A DNA stretch of 33,370 nt from Chrysochromulina tobinii. Lineage: Eukaryota; Haptophyta; Prymnesiales; Chrysochromulinaceae. The stretch lies in the NCBI GenBank assembly GCA_001275005.1, contig JWZX01002482.1:1-33370 (forward strand), read 5' to 3'. This document shows positions 18,170 to 26,513 of this stretch, piece after piece; positions within the stretch are counted from its first letter, which is position 1; each line of letters begins with the position of its first letter. Under the pieces are notes generated by a model. The model made no database searches. It was not told the origin of the DNA and worked only from the letters and a program-made list of their open reading frames with translations. The position numbers and the translations under genes are program-made.

Positions 18170-18778
18170 CCAAGTCATAGCCAAATCCTAGGGCCGTGCG
18201 GAGGGGTATACCGATGAGAGCACAAGAGCTCGTGCCCAAGTCCACACGCGGCGTTCCCGTGAGCACCACCGAGGCACCAGGAACATTGTTTCTCATCATA
18301 CAAGTAGTGCTGTGGCTTTTGTGTGCATTGGCTTCTGTGCATTGGCTTGTGCATTCTTTGGCTTGTGTGTTACTTCAGAGCCAATTTAACACACACGGAG
18401 TAAATTTAGTTGTAACTGTATTCCCGCGGCACGCGATGCGCGGCACCTTGACGGCACCTTGGTTCCTCGGCTTGATGCAACATTACCATTTATCGGATGA
18501 CGATATGCGATAAGTACAATATCGCTGCAGCGTGCAGGTCAATCGGTGACGGTATCCAAATGGTATGCCCATTGGGGTTCTCCAGTCTACCCCCGTTGCC
18601 AGCGTGCTCGTTGCTTGCTTCCCGGCCGACACAGCACTTTTGATCCAAATCGGTACCAAATCGGCAATGTTCCAAATTCGGTATGCTCGTTTTCCGGCGG
18701 GCGGGCGTTTTGGAACTGGATCCAAAAAGGTTTGTACCCAGTTCCAAAGTCAAATGCCCCACCCGCCGCCTCCGTCCC
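18170..18778. other. Intergenic region with duplicated promoter of the long paralogue
   Basis: The first ~350 bp is unique, fairly AT-rich sequence with repeated TTGGCTTGTG/GCATTGGCTT words near 18323-18370. From 18522 it is the upstream part of duplication copy B, including the conserved stretch before the ATG (CGGCCGACA, CAAATCGG, TTTTCCGGCGGG). That conservation suggests shared core promoter or leader. Confidence 0.45.
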
Positions 18779-19137
18779 ATGCCCATCTCTGAGCCCGCGT
18801 GCCCCACGTTGAGCCTCGTGACTTTCGAGCTTCCTGCGTTCACGGACCTCAACGGCAAGAGGCACAACGCTCGATTCTGCTACACGAGTGTAAGCGCGAA
18901 GAACGGCGCGGTCCGGTGGGCTTATTCGGGTTCTAGCGTGCAGCGTAAGGAGAAGTTGAGAAAAGCCAATCCGCTCCTCAAAGAGGCGCCGCTGTCGTAC
19001 CTCCAGCATTTGGAGGCCGACGAGCCCAAGCACTACGCCGAGCTCTTGCATGCGACTTTCGGCACCGCGCCCACCGGCACGATGCAGAAGGTGTTCAGTG
19101 CGCTTCTCGCTGAGCACCTCAGCTGCGCAGACAAGCG
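18522..19137 (+). repeat. Segmental duplication, copy B
   Basis: Partner of 17348-17964. The two differ by several indels in the upstream part, moderately in the first coding part, and not at all over the final 117 nt. Confidence 0.85.
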
Positions 19138-21118
19138 CAAGCTGGTGCTCGCGCTGCCGCTCGCCGACGTCACGAGCGCGCAAGCACAGGTGCTCAACCG
19201 CTCTGGCGGCGCGCCCGTCGCCCTGAACAAGCCAGCGTCGCTGGCGCGGATGCAGCGCGTCTTTGCCTCGCCCCAGGCCCTGCTCTCGTCGCCGCGCTCC
19301 TCGGCGGGCTCCACGCCATCCTCGTTGACTCGCATCGTCGTCGACACTGTGTGGACGGGCGGCGCGGCGGCCGTTGAGGCTGTCAGAGGCCTGACGTCGG
19401 TGATCAAGTCCTTGCAAAAGGATATGCGCTCGGCCGCCAAGGCGAGCGAGGCTCGCGACGTCGAGGCCGCGGCCGTGGCTCGGAGCACGAGAGGCGAGCT
19501 CTTGGGTGAGTTCGACTCGGTGCGCGAGACCATCGTTTCCGAGGCATGTGCGATCAAGGATGAGGTTGTCGATGCGGCAGCCCTCATCACAGATCAGCTC
19601 GAGGAAGCTGCCGCTGCGGCCAGGATCGAGGCAAGGGAGGCCCAAGCTCGCGCCGCGGAGGCCAGGGCCGAGGCCGAAGCGCGCGCTGGGGAGGCCAGGG
19701 CCGAGGCCGAGGCGCAAGCTAATTATCGCAAGGAGCAACGCGCGGCGCAGCTCGCGGAGAAGAAGGCGCGCCTGGACGCCGAAGCGCGCGCACGGGACGC
19801 CAACCGAACCATCGCCGGTGTGCTCGTCGACATAAAGCAGGACACAGTCAGTACCAAGGACATCACCCGCGCGGCCGCCGTGCAGGTGATGGAGGCGGCA
19901 GCCAAGATGTCCGAGGCAGCTGGGGTGGTGGCTGGCGTGGCTGAGGACCTCACGGATGCTACCGAGCAGGCGATTGACGCGGCAGCCGCGATGTCGGCGG
20001 CATCCAAAGTGGTGGTTCGCGCGGGTAATGCCGTCAAGGATGCTGCCGAGCAGATGGTGTTCTCGATCGACGAGATGACGATCTCGATCGACGACATCAA
20101 GTCGGGTGAATGGCTCGCCAAGGTCATCAATCCCCTCATTGCAGGTAAGCACATGGTAGACGAGGAGATGCTCCAGGAGGCGCTCGCCAAGAAGAAAGCC
20201 AAGGCGGCATCGTCGTGTGCGCCCGTCGTCCCGGCAGGAGTGTGCAAGTCCTCGCGGACCGCCGCCACTTCGGCACGCGGCAAGGCTCCGGCAGCCTCGG
20301 TCGCACCCTCGACCCGTTCGACCAGGGCGAGCGTGTCAAAGCCTGCGCCGCCGCCCGCTGTCAAGGGCGGCAAGACGGCCAAGGGTGGCAAGGCGGCCGC
20401 AGGCACGATGGCCAACAAGGTCGGCGAGGATCTCGCCCCCTCGGAGGACTGGCTCAAGCGCGTCCAGGCGGCGGGCGAGACCATCCGGATGGTCATCAAC
20501 AGCGCCGTGACGAACGACAAGCTCGAGGAGACGCTCGAGGCGCTCGGCGAGGGCATCGTGAAGGCGATCTCTGCGCTTGAGTGCCAGGTCGTGTTCGCCA
20601 TCCTAGAGTCCCTCGAGTATGTCTTCGATCAGCTGGGCCCGGCCGTGGGGCCTCTGCTGCTGTGCGGTGCCGCGGCTAAGGACGGCACGGTACTAGATGC
20701 GCTGCTCAAGGCCGCCGCCAACCCGAAGTCCGCCCTTGTGCGCGAGGCCGCGCAGGCTACTGCCGTGCGCCTCATCAAGATTGCGCCGTCCGAGGACGTG
20801 CTCAAAGTTGTGCTTCGCGTCGGGCGCAACGAGGCGAGCGCTGCCAAGACGTGCGTGTGTGCGGCGGAGCTCCTCAGCCTCCTTGTCACGCACCTGCCCA
20901 AGCTACCCGCCAAGCTGAGCAATGGTGTGGAACTATGCCTCATCAAGCTCCTCCAAGCGCCTCAAGAGGACGTGCGCGAGGTGGGCGCCAACGCGCTCAT
21001 GTGCTTTTATGCGGTTGGCTGCAGCAGCGAAGCGCTCGCCATCATCGACAAGGTGACGGTGGACAATATGCCCCTGCGCAACAAGCTCTTCAAGCAGCTG
21101 GGGACTGACGCAGCATGA
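18779..21118 (+). CDS. Long paralogue: shared N-domain, helical region, HEAT-like C-terminus
   Basis: This encodes 779 residues from the ATG at 18779, matching the start of the short paralogue; ATG 18683 is open in frame but reads non-conserved sequence. Residues 1-120 are the shared domain. About 200-470 are Ala/Glu-rich and probably a long coiled coil (AEARAEAEARAGEARAEAE), then amphipathic Ala/Val helices (AAAKMSEAAGVV) ending at DEMTISIDDIKSGEW. A basic, Ser/Pro/Ala linker follows (about 480-555). The last ~220 residues (about 560-779) are helical pairs resembling HEAT/ARM repeats (FAILESLEYVFDQLGPAVG, VREAAQATAVRLIKIAPSE, VREVGANALMCFYAVG). It looks like a structural or adaptor protein; no enzyme motif is visible. 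A cryptic GTAAGC donor at about 20144 lies in frame, but splicing there is not required. Confidence 0.65.
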   Translation: MPISEPACPTLSLVTFELPAFTDLNGKRHNARFCYTSVSAKNGAVRWAYSGSSVQRKEKLRKANPLLKEAPLSYLQHLEADEPKHYAELLHATFGTAPTGTMQKVFSALLAEHLSCADKRKLVLALPLADVTSAQAQVLNRSGGAPVALNKPASLARMQRVFASPQALLSSPRSSAGSTPSSLTRIVVDTVWTGGAAAVEAVRGLTSVIKSLQKDMRSAAKASEARDVEAAAVARSTRGELLGEFDSVRETIVSEACAIKDEVVDAAALITDQLEEAAAAARIEAREAQARAAEARAEAEARAGEARAEAEAQANYRKEQRAAQLAEKKARLDAEARARDANRTIAGVLVDIKQDTVSTKDITRAAAVQVMEAAAKMSEAAGVVAGVAEDLTDATEQAIDAAAAMSAASKVVVRAGNAVKDAAEQMVFSIDEMTISIDDIKSGEWLAKVINPLIAGKHMVDEEMLQEALAKKKAKAASSCAPVVPAGVCKSSRTAATSARGKAPAASVAPSTRSTRASVSKPAPPPAVKGGKTAKGGKAAAGTMANKVGEDLAPSEDWLKRVQAAGETIRMVINSAVTNDKLEETLEALGEGIVKAISALECQVVFAILESLEYVFDQLGPAVGPLLLCGAAAKDGTVLDALLKAAANPKSALVREAAQATAVRLIKIAPSEDVLKVVLRVGRNEASAAKTCVCAAELLSLLVTHLPKLPAKLSNGVELCLIKLLQAPQEDVREVGANALMCFYAVGCSSEALAIIDKVTVDNMPLRNKLFKQLGTDAA

Positions 21119-21666
21119 ATGTGTGGATATGAGGAGCTAAATGGTCGCCCGCCTCCTCGCGGCGCACCTCGGGCAATGCCGGTCATCCCATCGACTCAGT
21201 ATCCACTGACCAAGGTGCGCGCGCGGTTGCGGCGGCGGCTGATGTGCGCGGCGAAACACCTACGAACAGTGATAACAGAACTTTTACCTCAGAGCGGCGG
21301 GGTCCGGTAGCAAAGAGGCGACCAGGACTACATACGTGTGTGAGTCTCATTCGCATCTGCCGTGTGTGAGCAGTCGAGATGTGTGGGACACGTGTGCGTC
21401 AGGGAGGGTGTGCGCGGTCTGTCTGCGGCGCGGTGCTATGCGCCACGGTGTCCCTGAGCGTGAGCCTGAGTGCCTGACCCCCGCCCTTCGCTCTTGCCAG
21501 TGTGAGCTGTGTGAGCTGTGTGGGCCCGCGCTGGGTGACTGTGGCTGTGTGGGCGTGGAGAGAGTCGAGGAGAGAGGAAACTATGCAGCGCATTTTTTAC
21601 GTCACGACCGTTCAATCAGCAGTGTCAGGCTGCTGATGACACACACGTGCCGCAACCCGCTGTCCG
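21119..21666. other. Intergenic region between convergent genes
   Basis: 548 bp between the 3' ends of the long paralogue (+) and the UPF0301 gene (-). It has GTGTGAGCTGTGTGAG-type repeats near 21500-21525 and no supported gene. Confidence 0.5.
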
Positions 21667-24363
21667 TCAATCAAATTCGCCCCTCGCGAAGAATTTGAGC
21701 CATTCGGATAAAGCTTCGTCCGCGAGCTCGCTAGGTGCGGCTGGGGCTACCAACTGCTCGGCGCCGCACTGCGAGGCGAGCCACCAGAGTTCCATGCCGT
21801 CGCTGATCTCGTCGTTGCCAGGGCCCACACCCGAAAGTTCCCACACGCGCGGCCAGAGGGCAGAGAGCGCCGTGCCGGGCGGCACCACCCGCATCTCGCT
21901 CGCGCTCAGCATGGCCGCGAGCTCCGATCTCGTGAACTGCTCACCACGGCGCGCACGAGAGGCCATCAGGGAGGCCATCAGGGAGGCCATCAGAGGGGCC
22001 ATCAGAGGGGCCCTTCAGAGGGGCATTCAGAGAGGCCACCAGAGAGGCCATCAGAGGCTATCATCACCTGCACCACACCGCGAACGAGCACGAGGTCGGC
22101 AGGCTTGATCTGCGGCTCCTGACTGCTGCTGGCTAAGCTGCTGGCTGATTGCATGCTGCTAGCCGGCTGCAGCTTCGCAGTGACGTCACTCGGACTCATC
22201 AGGAAGACGCCCGAGGTGCCCAACTGCACGCCGCCCAATTCGGCGCGATGGTGCAGCCACACCTGATGAGGGAAGCCATTAAACACCATCAGACGCAATC
22301 TCAGACGCAATCTCAGACGCAATCTCAGACGCAATCTCAGACGCAATCTCAGACGCTCCTTCAGTGCCACTCCCGCCGCCCAAGACGGCGCCAGGTTCCG
22401 GCCGGTAGCAGCAACTGGGTACGAAGCTCATCAGAGAGGTCATCAGAGAGGTCATCAGAGAGGTCATCAGAGAGGTCATCAGAGAGGTCATCAGAGAGGT
22501 CATCAGAGAGGTAATCAGAGAGGTAATCAGAGAGGTAATCAGAGAGGCACCTGGGTACGAAGCTCGCGGTTGCCGCAATAGAGTGCGCGGCGCTCGGGTT
22601 TGCCTGGTAGCTGAAAGCGCATCACGTTCACAGTCGGCCTGTTGAGCACACAGGCACTGACCACGCCGCGCGCGCCCTCATCCGCCTATGCAAAGGGGGC
22701 GATCAGTGGTGATCAGAGGCGATCAGTGCAGTGGCAATATCAGGGGCAATCGGTAAGCTCATTATGAAAGGCAATCATGAGAGCCCAGCAGAGCCCATCA
22801 AGCGCGGTACCTGCAGCACGAGCAGGATCGCCTTGTGCAGGAATTGGTCCTCAAGCAAGACACGGTCCGCCGGCCGGCCTGTGACGGGCGACACCGTCGA
22901 GAGCAGCACCGTACCCACCCGAATCGTCGCGCCCATCTCGGCGCCTTGCTGGGCGCCTTGCTGGGCGCTCATCTCGGCGCTCGGCTCGGCCGCGCCCTCC
23001 GTGTCGGCGGTTGGCGTCGCGCTGCCTTGGGCGTTCTCAGCGCGACGCTCGAGCACGGCGCGGTAGTACTCCGCTGCACTCGTAGTAGCCGGCGCTCGGA
23101 GCGTCGTCTTGGGCAGCAGATGGGCGCGCACCCATTCGGTGAGCATCCGGTCGGCGAGGCTGCCTGCGCTCTGGCGCACCTGATGACGGAAGCAATTAGG
23201 AAGCAATTAGGAAGCAATTAGGCTCAGTGATGCTCAGAGGCGCTCAGAAGTCATCCGAGGCGCTCCGCATGCATCAGAGGCCATCAGTCGCGTACATCCT
23301 CTTCGCGCCCTATGCTCTTCATTAAGCTGGCCCAGGTCCCAATCCCCGTAATGGAGCCCACATTCGGCTCGTTGACCATCGAGACCTCTCCAGGCGGCGG
23401 GAGCTCGCGTGCTTCGCGGAGCATCTCCTTGAGCAGCGTCCCGCTGTCTGCCGCAGCGAGGTACCAGCTCCCACGCTGCTCCAGCTCCATCTGCAGCTGG
23501 CCAGGCGCCCAACCGCTGTAACCAACACACACCCAAAAGTCCGACCGCTTGGCCACCCCTGCCATCACAAGGGCCTTGGCGCTGTCGAGGCTGCAGTACG
23601 AGACGCCCTTGATCACGCGCGTAGAGACCTGATCAAGGGCGTAGAGTACAATCAATCAATAGAGTACAATAGAGTACAATCAGGTCTCTACAATGTACAA
23701 TAGAGTACAATCAGGTCTCTACAATCAATTGATTGATCACGCGCGTAGAGACCTGATCAATCGCAGGACGGCGGCCATCAGTCGCCATCAGTCGCCATCC
23801 ACGCTCATCAGTCGCAATCCACGCTCATCAGTGGCAATCCTCACCTGATCCACCAGGAAGCCTTCAAGCGCGTGCAGCGCGTTGATCTCGAGCTGTCCGC
23901 GCGCCTTGTCGGCGCCTAGAAAGATGCCGCCCTCGGCCACTTGGCCGTGCCCGCACCACAGGCGCCAGCCGTCCTGCTCGATCGCCGAGGGACGATTGAG
24001 GATGATGCCTTTGGTGAACGTCTCATCGTGCTGAAGAAGGAGCATGACCGACTTGTGGAAGAACTGCTGACGGAGCGCGAAGCCGAAGACCTGCTTCGTG
24101 CCGCCCATGAGGATCGAGCCCTGCTCGATGAGGGGCGTTTCGTAAGCGTAGCTGCCGGCGTAGCTGCCGTTGCTCGCCGCTGGCGTGCCGGATTCTTGTT
24201 CCTGGGCGACCAGTCGCGCGCGCATCTCACGCCAGTCGAGCTCCTCCTCGTTCATCGCGACGGATGCACGTCGTGAGAATATGACCGGAAGTGGCCGTGA
24301 GCTGATGGCCGGACGTGAGCTGATGGCGTGCGCCACCGCTGTGCACGTCATGAAAAAGAGCAT
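21667..24363 (-). CDS. Tandem UPF0301/AlgH (DUF179) domain protein, 6 exons
   Basis: Exons 24363-23845, 23628-23296, 23179-22811, 22685-22551, 22262-22068 and 21936-21667 join to about 606 residues. The start of exon 6 is uncertain by one codon. The N-terminus (MLFFMTCTAVAHAIS) looks like a signal or transit peptide; plant UPF0301 proteins are plastid-type, so plastid targeting is a fair guess. Domain 1 has GSILMGGT, SVMLLLQHD, GIILNRP, LWCGHGQV, VIKGVSYC and VGYSGWAPGQLQMEL, all hallmarks of UPF0301. Domain 2 repeats the order (VGTVLL, AILLVLQ, VVSACVLNRP, LYCGNREL, VWLHH, GTSGVFLM) but has lost the GYSGW-GQL core (VLVRGVVQ-FTRSEL). The molecular function of UPF0301 is unknown; bacterial AlgH/YqgE are the namesakes. 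Domain continuity across introns 1, 3 and 4 supports those splices. Confidence 0.8.
21937..22067 (-). other. Intron 5 of the UPF0301 gene
   Basis: Donor GTGCAG|GTGATG (22068/22067). The acceptor is either GGTGAGCAG|TTC (21937/21936) or three bases earlier in the transcript, about 131 nt. It is almost entirely a 12 nt repeat. Confidence 0.65.
21961..22056. repeat. 12 nt tandem array in intron 5, 8 units
   Basis: Plus-strand units GGCCATCAGGGA or GGCCATCAGAGG start every 12 nt from 21961, becoming degenerate toward 22056. Most units contain CTGAT or CTGAA in the sense direction. Confidence 0.9.
22291..22350. repeat. 12 nt tandem array in intron 4, 5 perfect units
   Basis: AGACGCAATCTC repeats exactly at 22291, 22303, 22315, 22327 and 22339, with a partial sixth copy. 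The sense strand reads CTGAGATTG per unit. Confidence 0.95.
22429..22548. repeat. 12 nt tandem array in intron 4, 10 units
   Basis: Seven CATCAGAGAGGT units are followed by three AATCAGAGAGG(T/C) units, adjacent to the donor end. Every unit carries CTGAT on the sense strand. Confidence 0.95.
22686..22810 (-). other. Intron 3 of the UPF0301 gene
   Basis: Donor CTGCAG|GTACCG (22811/22810), acceptor TTTGCATAG|GCGGAT (22686/22685), 125 nt, phase 0, joining ILLVLQ to ADEGARGVV. Four sense-strand CTGAT words cluster in the 3' half at about 10 nt spacing. Confidence 0.85.
23180..23295 (-). other. Intron 2 of the UPF0301 gene
   Basis: Donor GAGGAT|GTACGC (23296/23295), acceptor GTCATCAG|GTGCGC (23180/23179), 116 nt, phase 0. 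In the sense direction it has CTGAT twice, CTGAG three times and three tandem 11 nt units CCTAATTGCTT, each with a CTAAT word, just before the acceptor. Confidence 0.75.
23629..23844 (-). other. Intron 1 of the UPF0301 gene
   Basis: Donor GATCAG|GTGAGG (23845/23844), acceptor TTGATCAG|GTCTCT (23629/23628), 216 nt, phase 0. It holds about six sense-strand CTGAT words, AGAGTACAAT repeats, and a 26 nt copy (23735-23760) of the acceptor junction found at 23611-23636. Confidence 0.85.
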
Positions 24364-24725
24364 CTTCGCTAGCAGGTCCTACAGCGAATCTTTTCAGGTT
24401 ATCGCGGCGTCGCGTTCACACAGGTTTGGATTCAGTGGCTGTGAATGAGGGCGAGGGTCTTTTCTCCTCCATTACCAGGATTATCCGAGAATCTAACCGA
24501 TCGTCTTCATCACGCGCCACGCTTGCTTCTTGGCCACACGGGCCGGGCATCGCTGAGCGCCGAGGCCCTGCCCAAGGCAGCTCTCACGCGCGAGCGCAAC
24601 CGCCTCACCCCCCAGCCCCACCTCACCTACTTCAGTCCCCCCGAGACCTCGAGAAACTTCACACCGCACCCACACACCACCATGACTCAGACACGAGACG
24701 ACAAACATGCCCTCCCTAATGGTGC
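24364..24725. other. Intergenic region with UPF0301 promoter
   Basis: 362 bp between the UPF0301 gene ATG and the channel gene stop, both on the minus strand. A small plus-strand ORF (24426-24719) is Pro/His/Ser-rich with no recognisable domain. No core promoter element is clear. Confidence 0.45.
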
Positions 24726-26084
24726 TCACTTGTGGGCGGCGAACCACTTGCGGTTCCAGTAGATCCAGTAGGCAAAGATGAAAAACATGACGAAGTCGTC
24801 GAGGTCGAGAAGGATCCAGTAGTCGACAACGATATTGTACCCGCACATGCTGCACCACCTCGAAGCAACGGTCGCGGCGACGTCGGCGACCTCCGCCGCC
24901 GCGTCGCATGGCGCATCCGCGCTTGCGACACACGCCGCCATTGAGGGATCGACGGTGCCCGCATCGGTGTTGGAGGTGGGCTCGGTGGCGCACAACTTAG
25001 AGCACCGGGAGGCGTAGAGGAAGAAGGATATGTTGTGCGCGATGACGACGTATACTAAGTAGTGGCACGCGTCATGATACATGCTGAGCGCCGTCGAGTA
25101 GGGCAGCGCGGGCAGCGAGTCCGAGGACGTGTAGTTGATGCTGGTAAGCGTGAGAACGACGGTCAGAAGGAGCGAAAGCCGATTGCCGATTTCAACCGGC
25201 GGGATGAACGTCGACACGCACGCGAGCGCGGCGAAGACGCCCGGACGCAAAATGAAGTTGGTCACGTAATACTGCGGAAATCGACTGATGCGCATGCGCA
25301 TCGTAAGAGCCGACTGCTCGCTCGTAGTATTCTCGTTCTCCGAGAGCTCCTCAGAGATGACATTCCACTCGAAGAGGCGTTTCTTGACGTCTGGCTTTAC
25401 CTCGAGGATGCCCTCCTTGATGCGCTCCGACTCCACACGCATGTAGGGGTCGCAATCAAGCTCGTACATCTTGTCCTTGTGCTTCTTGGGAAGGAAGAGT
25501 TCGACTCTCAGCTCGTGCGAGTCGTAGGGGAACCCTTCGAAGTTGAAGTCGAGCTGCACGTCCGTCTCGATCAGGCCCGTCAGGACGGCGACGGTGCGAT
25601 CGCGATCGCGATCATTGGGCTGCAGAGGCGGGAACCAGATCTCCTCCACTTCGTAATCGTCGTCGTAGACGCTTGTGGCGTCGGACACCCGGAAGAACTC
25701 CCGCTTGCCCTTGAATTCAAGATTGCCGTTTTGGACGCCCAAGGTCGGGAGCGCTTCGAGCCGCTCGAGCTCTTTCCACGCTTCCTCTTCCGAGTTGACC
25801 CGTTTGCCTTGTTCTGGCAGGAACTGCAGGGCCTCGTTGCGCGGCCGAAAGATGAGGTGGACGCGAAACACTATCTTCGCCCGCATATTCTTGCAATCGA
25901 TCTTGTTGACGGCGTGCAGCCGGCATGCGACGTAGCACGGCTCCCGCTGACGTTCCATCATATCCCTTAAAAGCTCGTTCGGGGGTGCGCGGCGCCTCCG
26001 GTTTTTAACGACTCGTTGCTCTTGTTGGCGCACGGGCGAGCGTGCAGGCCTCGGCAAGGGCGAGCGTGAAGAGCTGCGAGGCAT
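24726..26084 (-). CDS. Pentameric ligand-gated ion channel subunit (Cys-loop superfamily, Cys-less)
   Basis: This encodes 452 residues from the ATG at 26084. The frame is open further to a GTG at 26219, and an ATG pair at 25961 is an alternative. The N-terminal ~45 residues are basic. An extracellular ligand-binding domain (about 45-265) has IWFPPL and the signature LDFNFEGFPYDSHELRVEL at about 178-197. This is the FPxDSQxL pattern of prokaryotic channels such as GLIC, without the flanking cysteines of animal receptors. After FPQYYVTNFILRP come TM1 (about 274-296), TM2 (about 300-317, NRLSLLLTVVLTLTSIN), the DSLPALPY link and TM3 (about 333-358). A short Ser/Cys/Ala-rich intracellular loop precedes TM4 (about 421-445). 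The subunit would form homo- or hetero-pentamers in a membrane. Ligand and ion selectivity are unknown. No intron is needed. Confidence 0.85.
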   Translation of the reverse strand: MPRSSSRSPLPRPARSPVRQQEQRVVKNRRRRAPPNELLRDMMERQREPCYVACRLHAVNKIDCKNMRAKIVFRVHLIFRPRNEALQFLPEQGKRVNSEEEAWKELERLEALPTLGVQNGNLEFKGKREFFRVSDATSVYDDDYEVEEIWFPPLQPNDRDRDRTVAVLTGLIETDVQLDFNFEGFPYDSHELRVELFLPKKHKDKMYELDCDPYMRVESERIKEGILEVKPDVKKRLFEWNVISEELSENENTTSEQSALTMRMRISRFPQYYVTNFILRPGVFAALACVSTFIPPVEIGNRLSLLLTVVLTLTSINYTSSDSLPALPYSTALSMYHDACHYLVYVVIAHNISFFLYASRCSKLCATEPTSNTDAGTVDPSMAACVASADAPCDAAAEVADVAATVASRWCSMCGYNIVVDYWILLDLDDFVMFFIFAYWIYWNRKWFAAHK

Positions 26085-26513
26085 TAGACACGCTCCTCGA
26101 CTCGTTGTTGGGGCACAGGCGAGGGTGAGGAGCGCGCGCTGGCGCGCGACGGCATAGCTCGCAATTGCGAGTGTACAGTAGCGCTCGCATTTGCGATGAC
26201 CGCCTACTGTAGTTTGCACATGTTATATAAAAATGTAATGTGTGTCCCGGCTCCCCCCGGTGTCTTTTTACCGGTATGGTAGTGCAGGCACCCATTCCTT
26301 GGCCCATCCGGGGCCCTGTGTGTGAGAGAGCGGTCGTGGCGTTCAATTGAAGTCAAACGATACAAATAACAGATTGGCGCGGCGCGCTTGCTTCCTACCC
26401 GTAGCTTGAGCTTGCTTGGCGCGCGGGGGCTCCGCAAGTTTCGCCCGGCCGGTCCTGCTGTGCTCCAGTGTGCTCGGCCCACGTTCGCACGGCCTGGTCT
26501 GACTCGTGACTGA
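26085..26513. promoter_or_regulatory. Divergent promoter region of channel and MFS genes
   Basis: 429 bp separates the two ATGs. It holds a perfect 14 nt palindrome CTCGCAATTGCGAG (26158-26171). An 8 nt inverted repeat, TACAGTAG (26174-26181) with CTACTGTA (26204-26211), follows. Near 26223-26230 is TTATATAA, TATA-like on either strand. The TATA word is about 140 bp from the channel ATG and about 285 bp from the MFS ATG. These are sequence facts; regulatory use is inference. Confidence 0.4.

Larger units (their letters stand above)
22263..22550 (-). other. Intron 4 of the UPF0301 gene
   Basis: Donor ACCCAG|GTGCCT (22551/22550), acceptor CCTCATCAG|GTGTGG (22263/22262), 288 nt, phase 0. It joins CGNRELRTQ to VWLHHRAEL, the normal spacing in this family. 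Two different 12 nt arrays lie inside, with a second copy of the exon 4 end between them. Confidence 0.8.

Noticed and set aside
22429-22548. Regular 12 nt repeats that might suggest a CRISPR array
   Set aside because: The units are directly contiguous with no spacers and lie inside an intron of a eukaryotic gene.
26085-26219. N-terminal extension of the channel to base 26219
   Set aside because: The codon at 26219 is GTG; the first ATG in frame is at 26084, and the upstream stretch contains palindromes and lies next to a TATA-like word.
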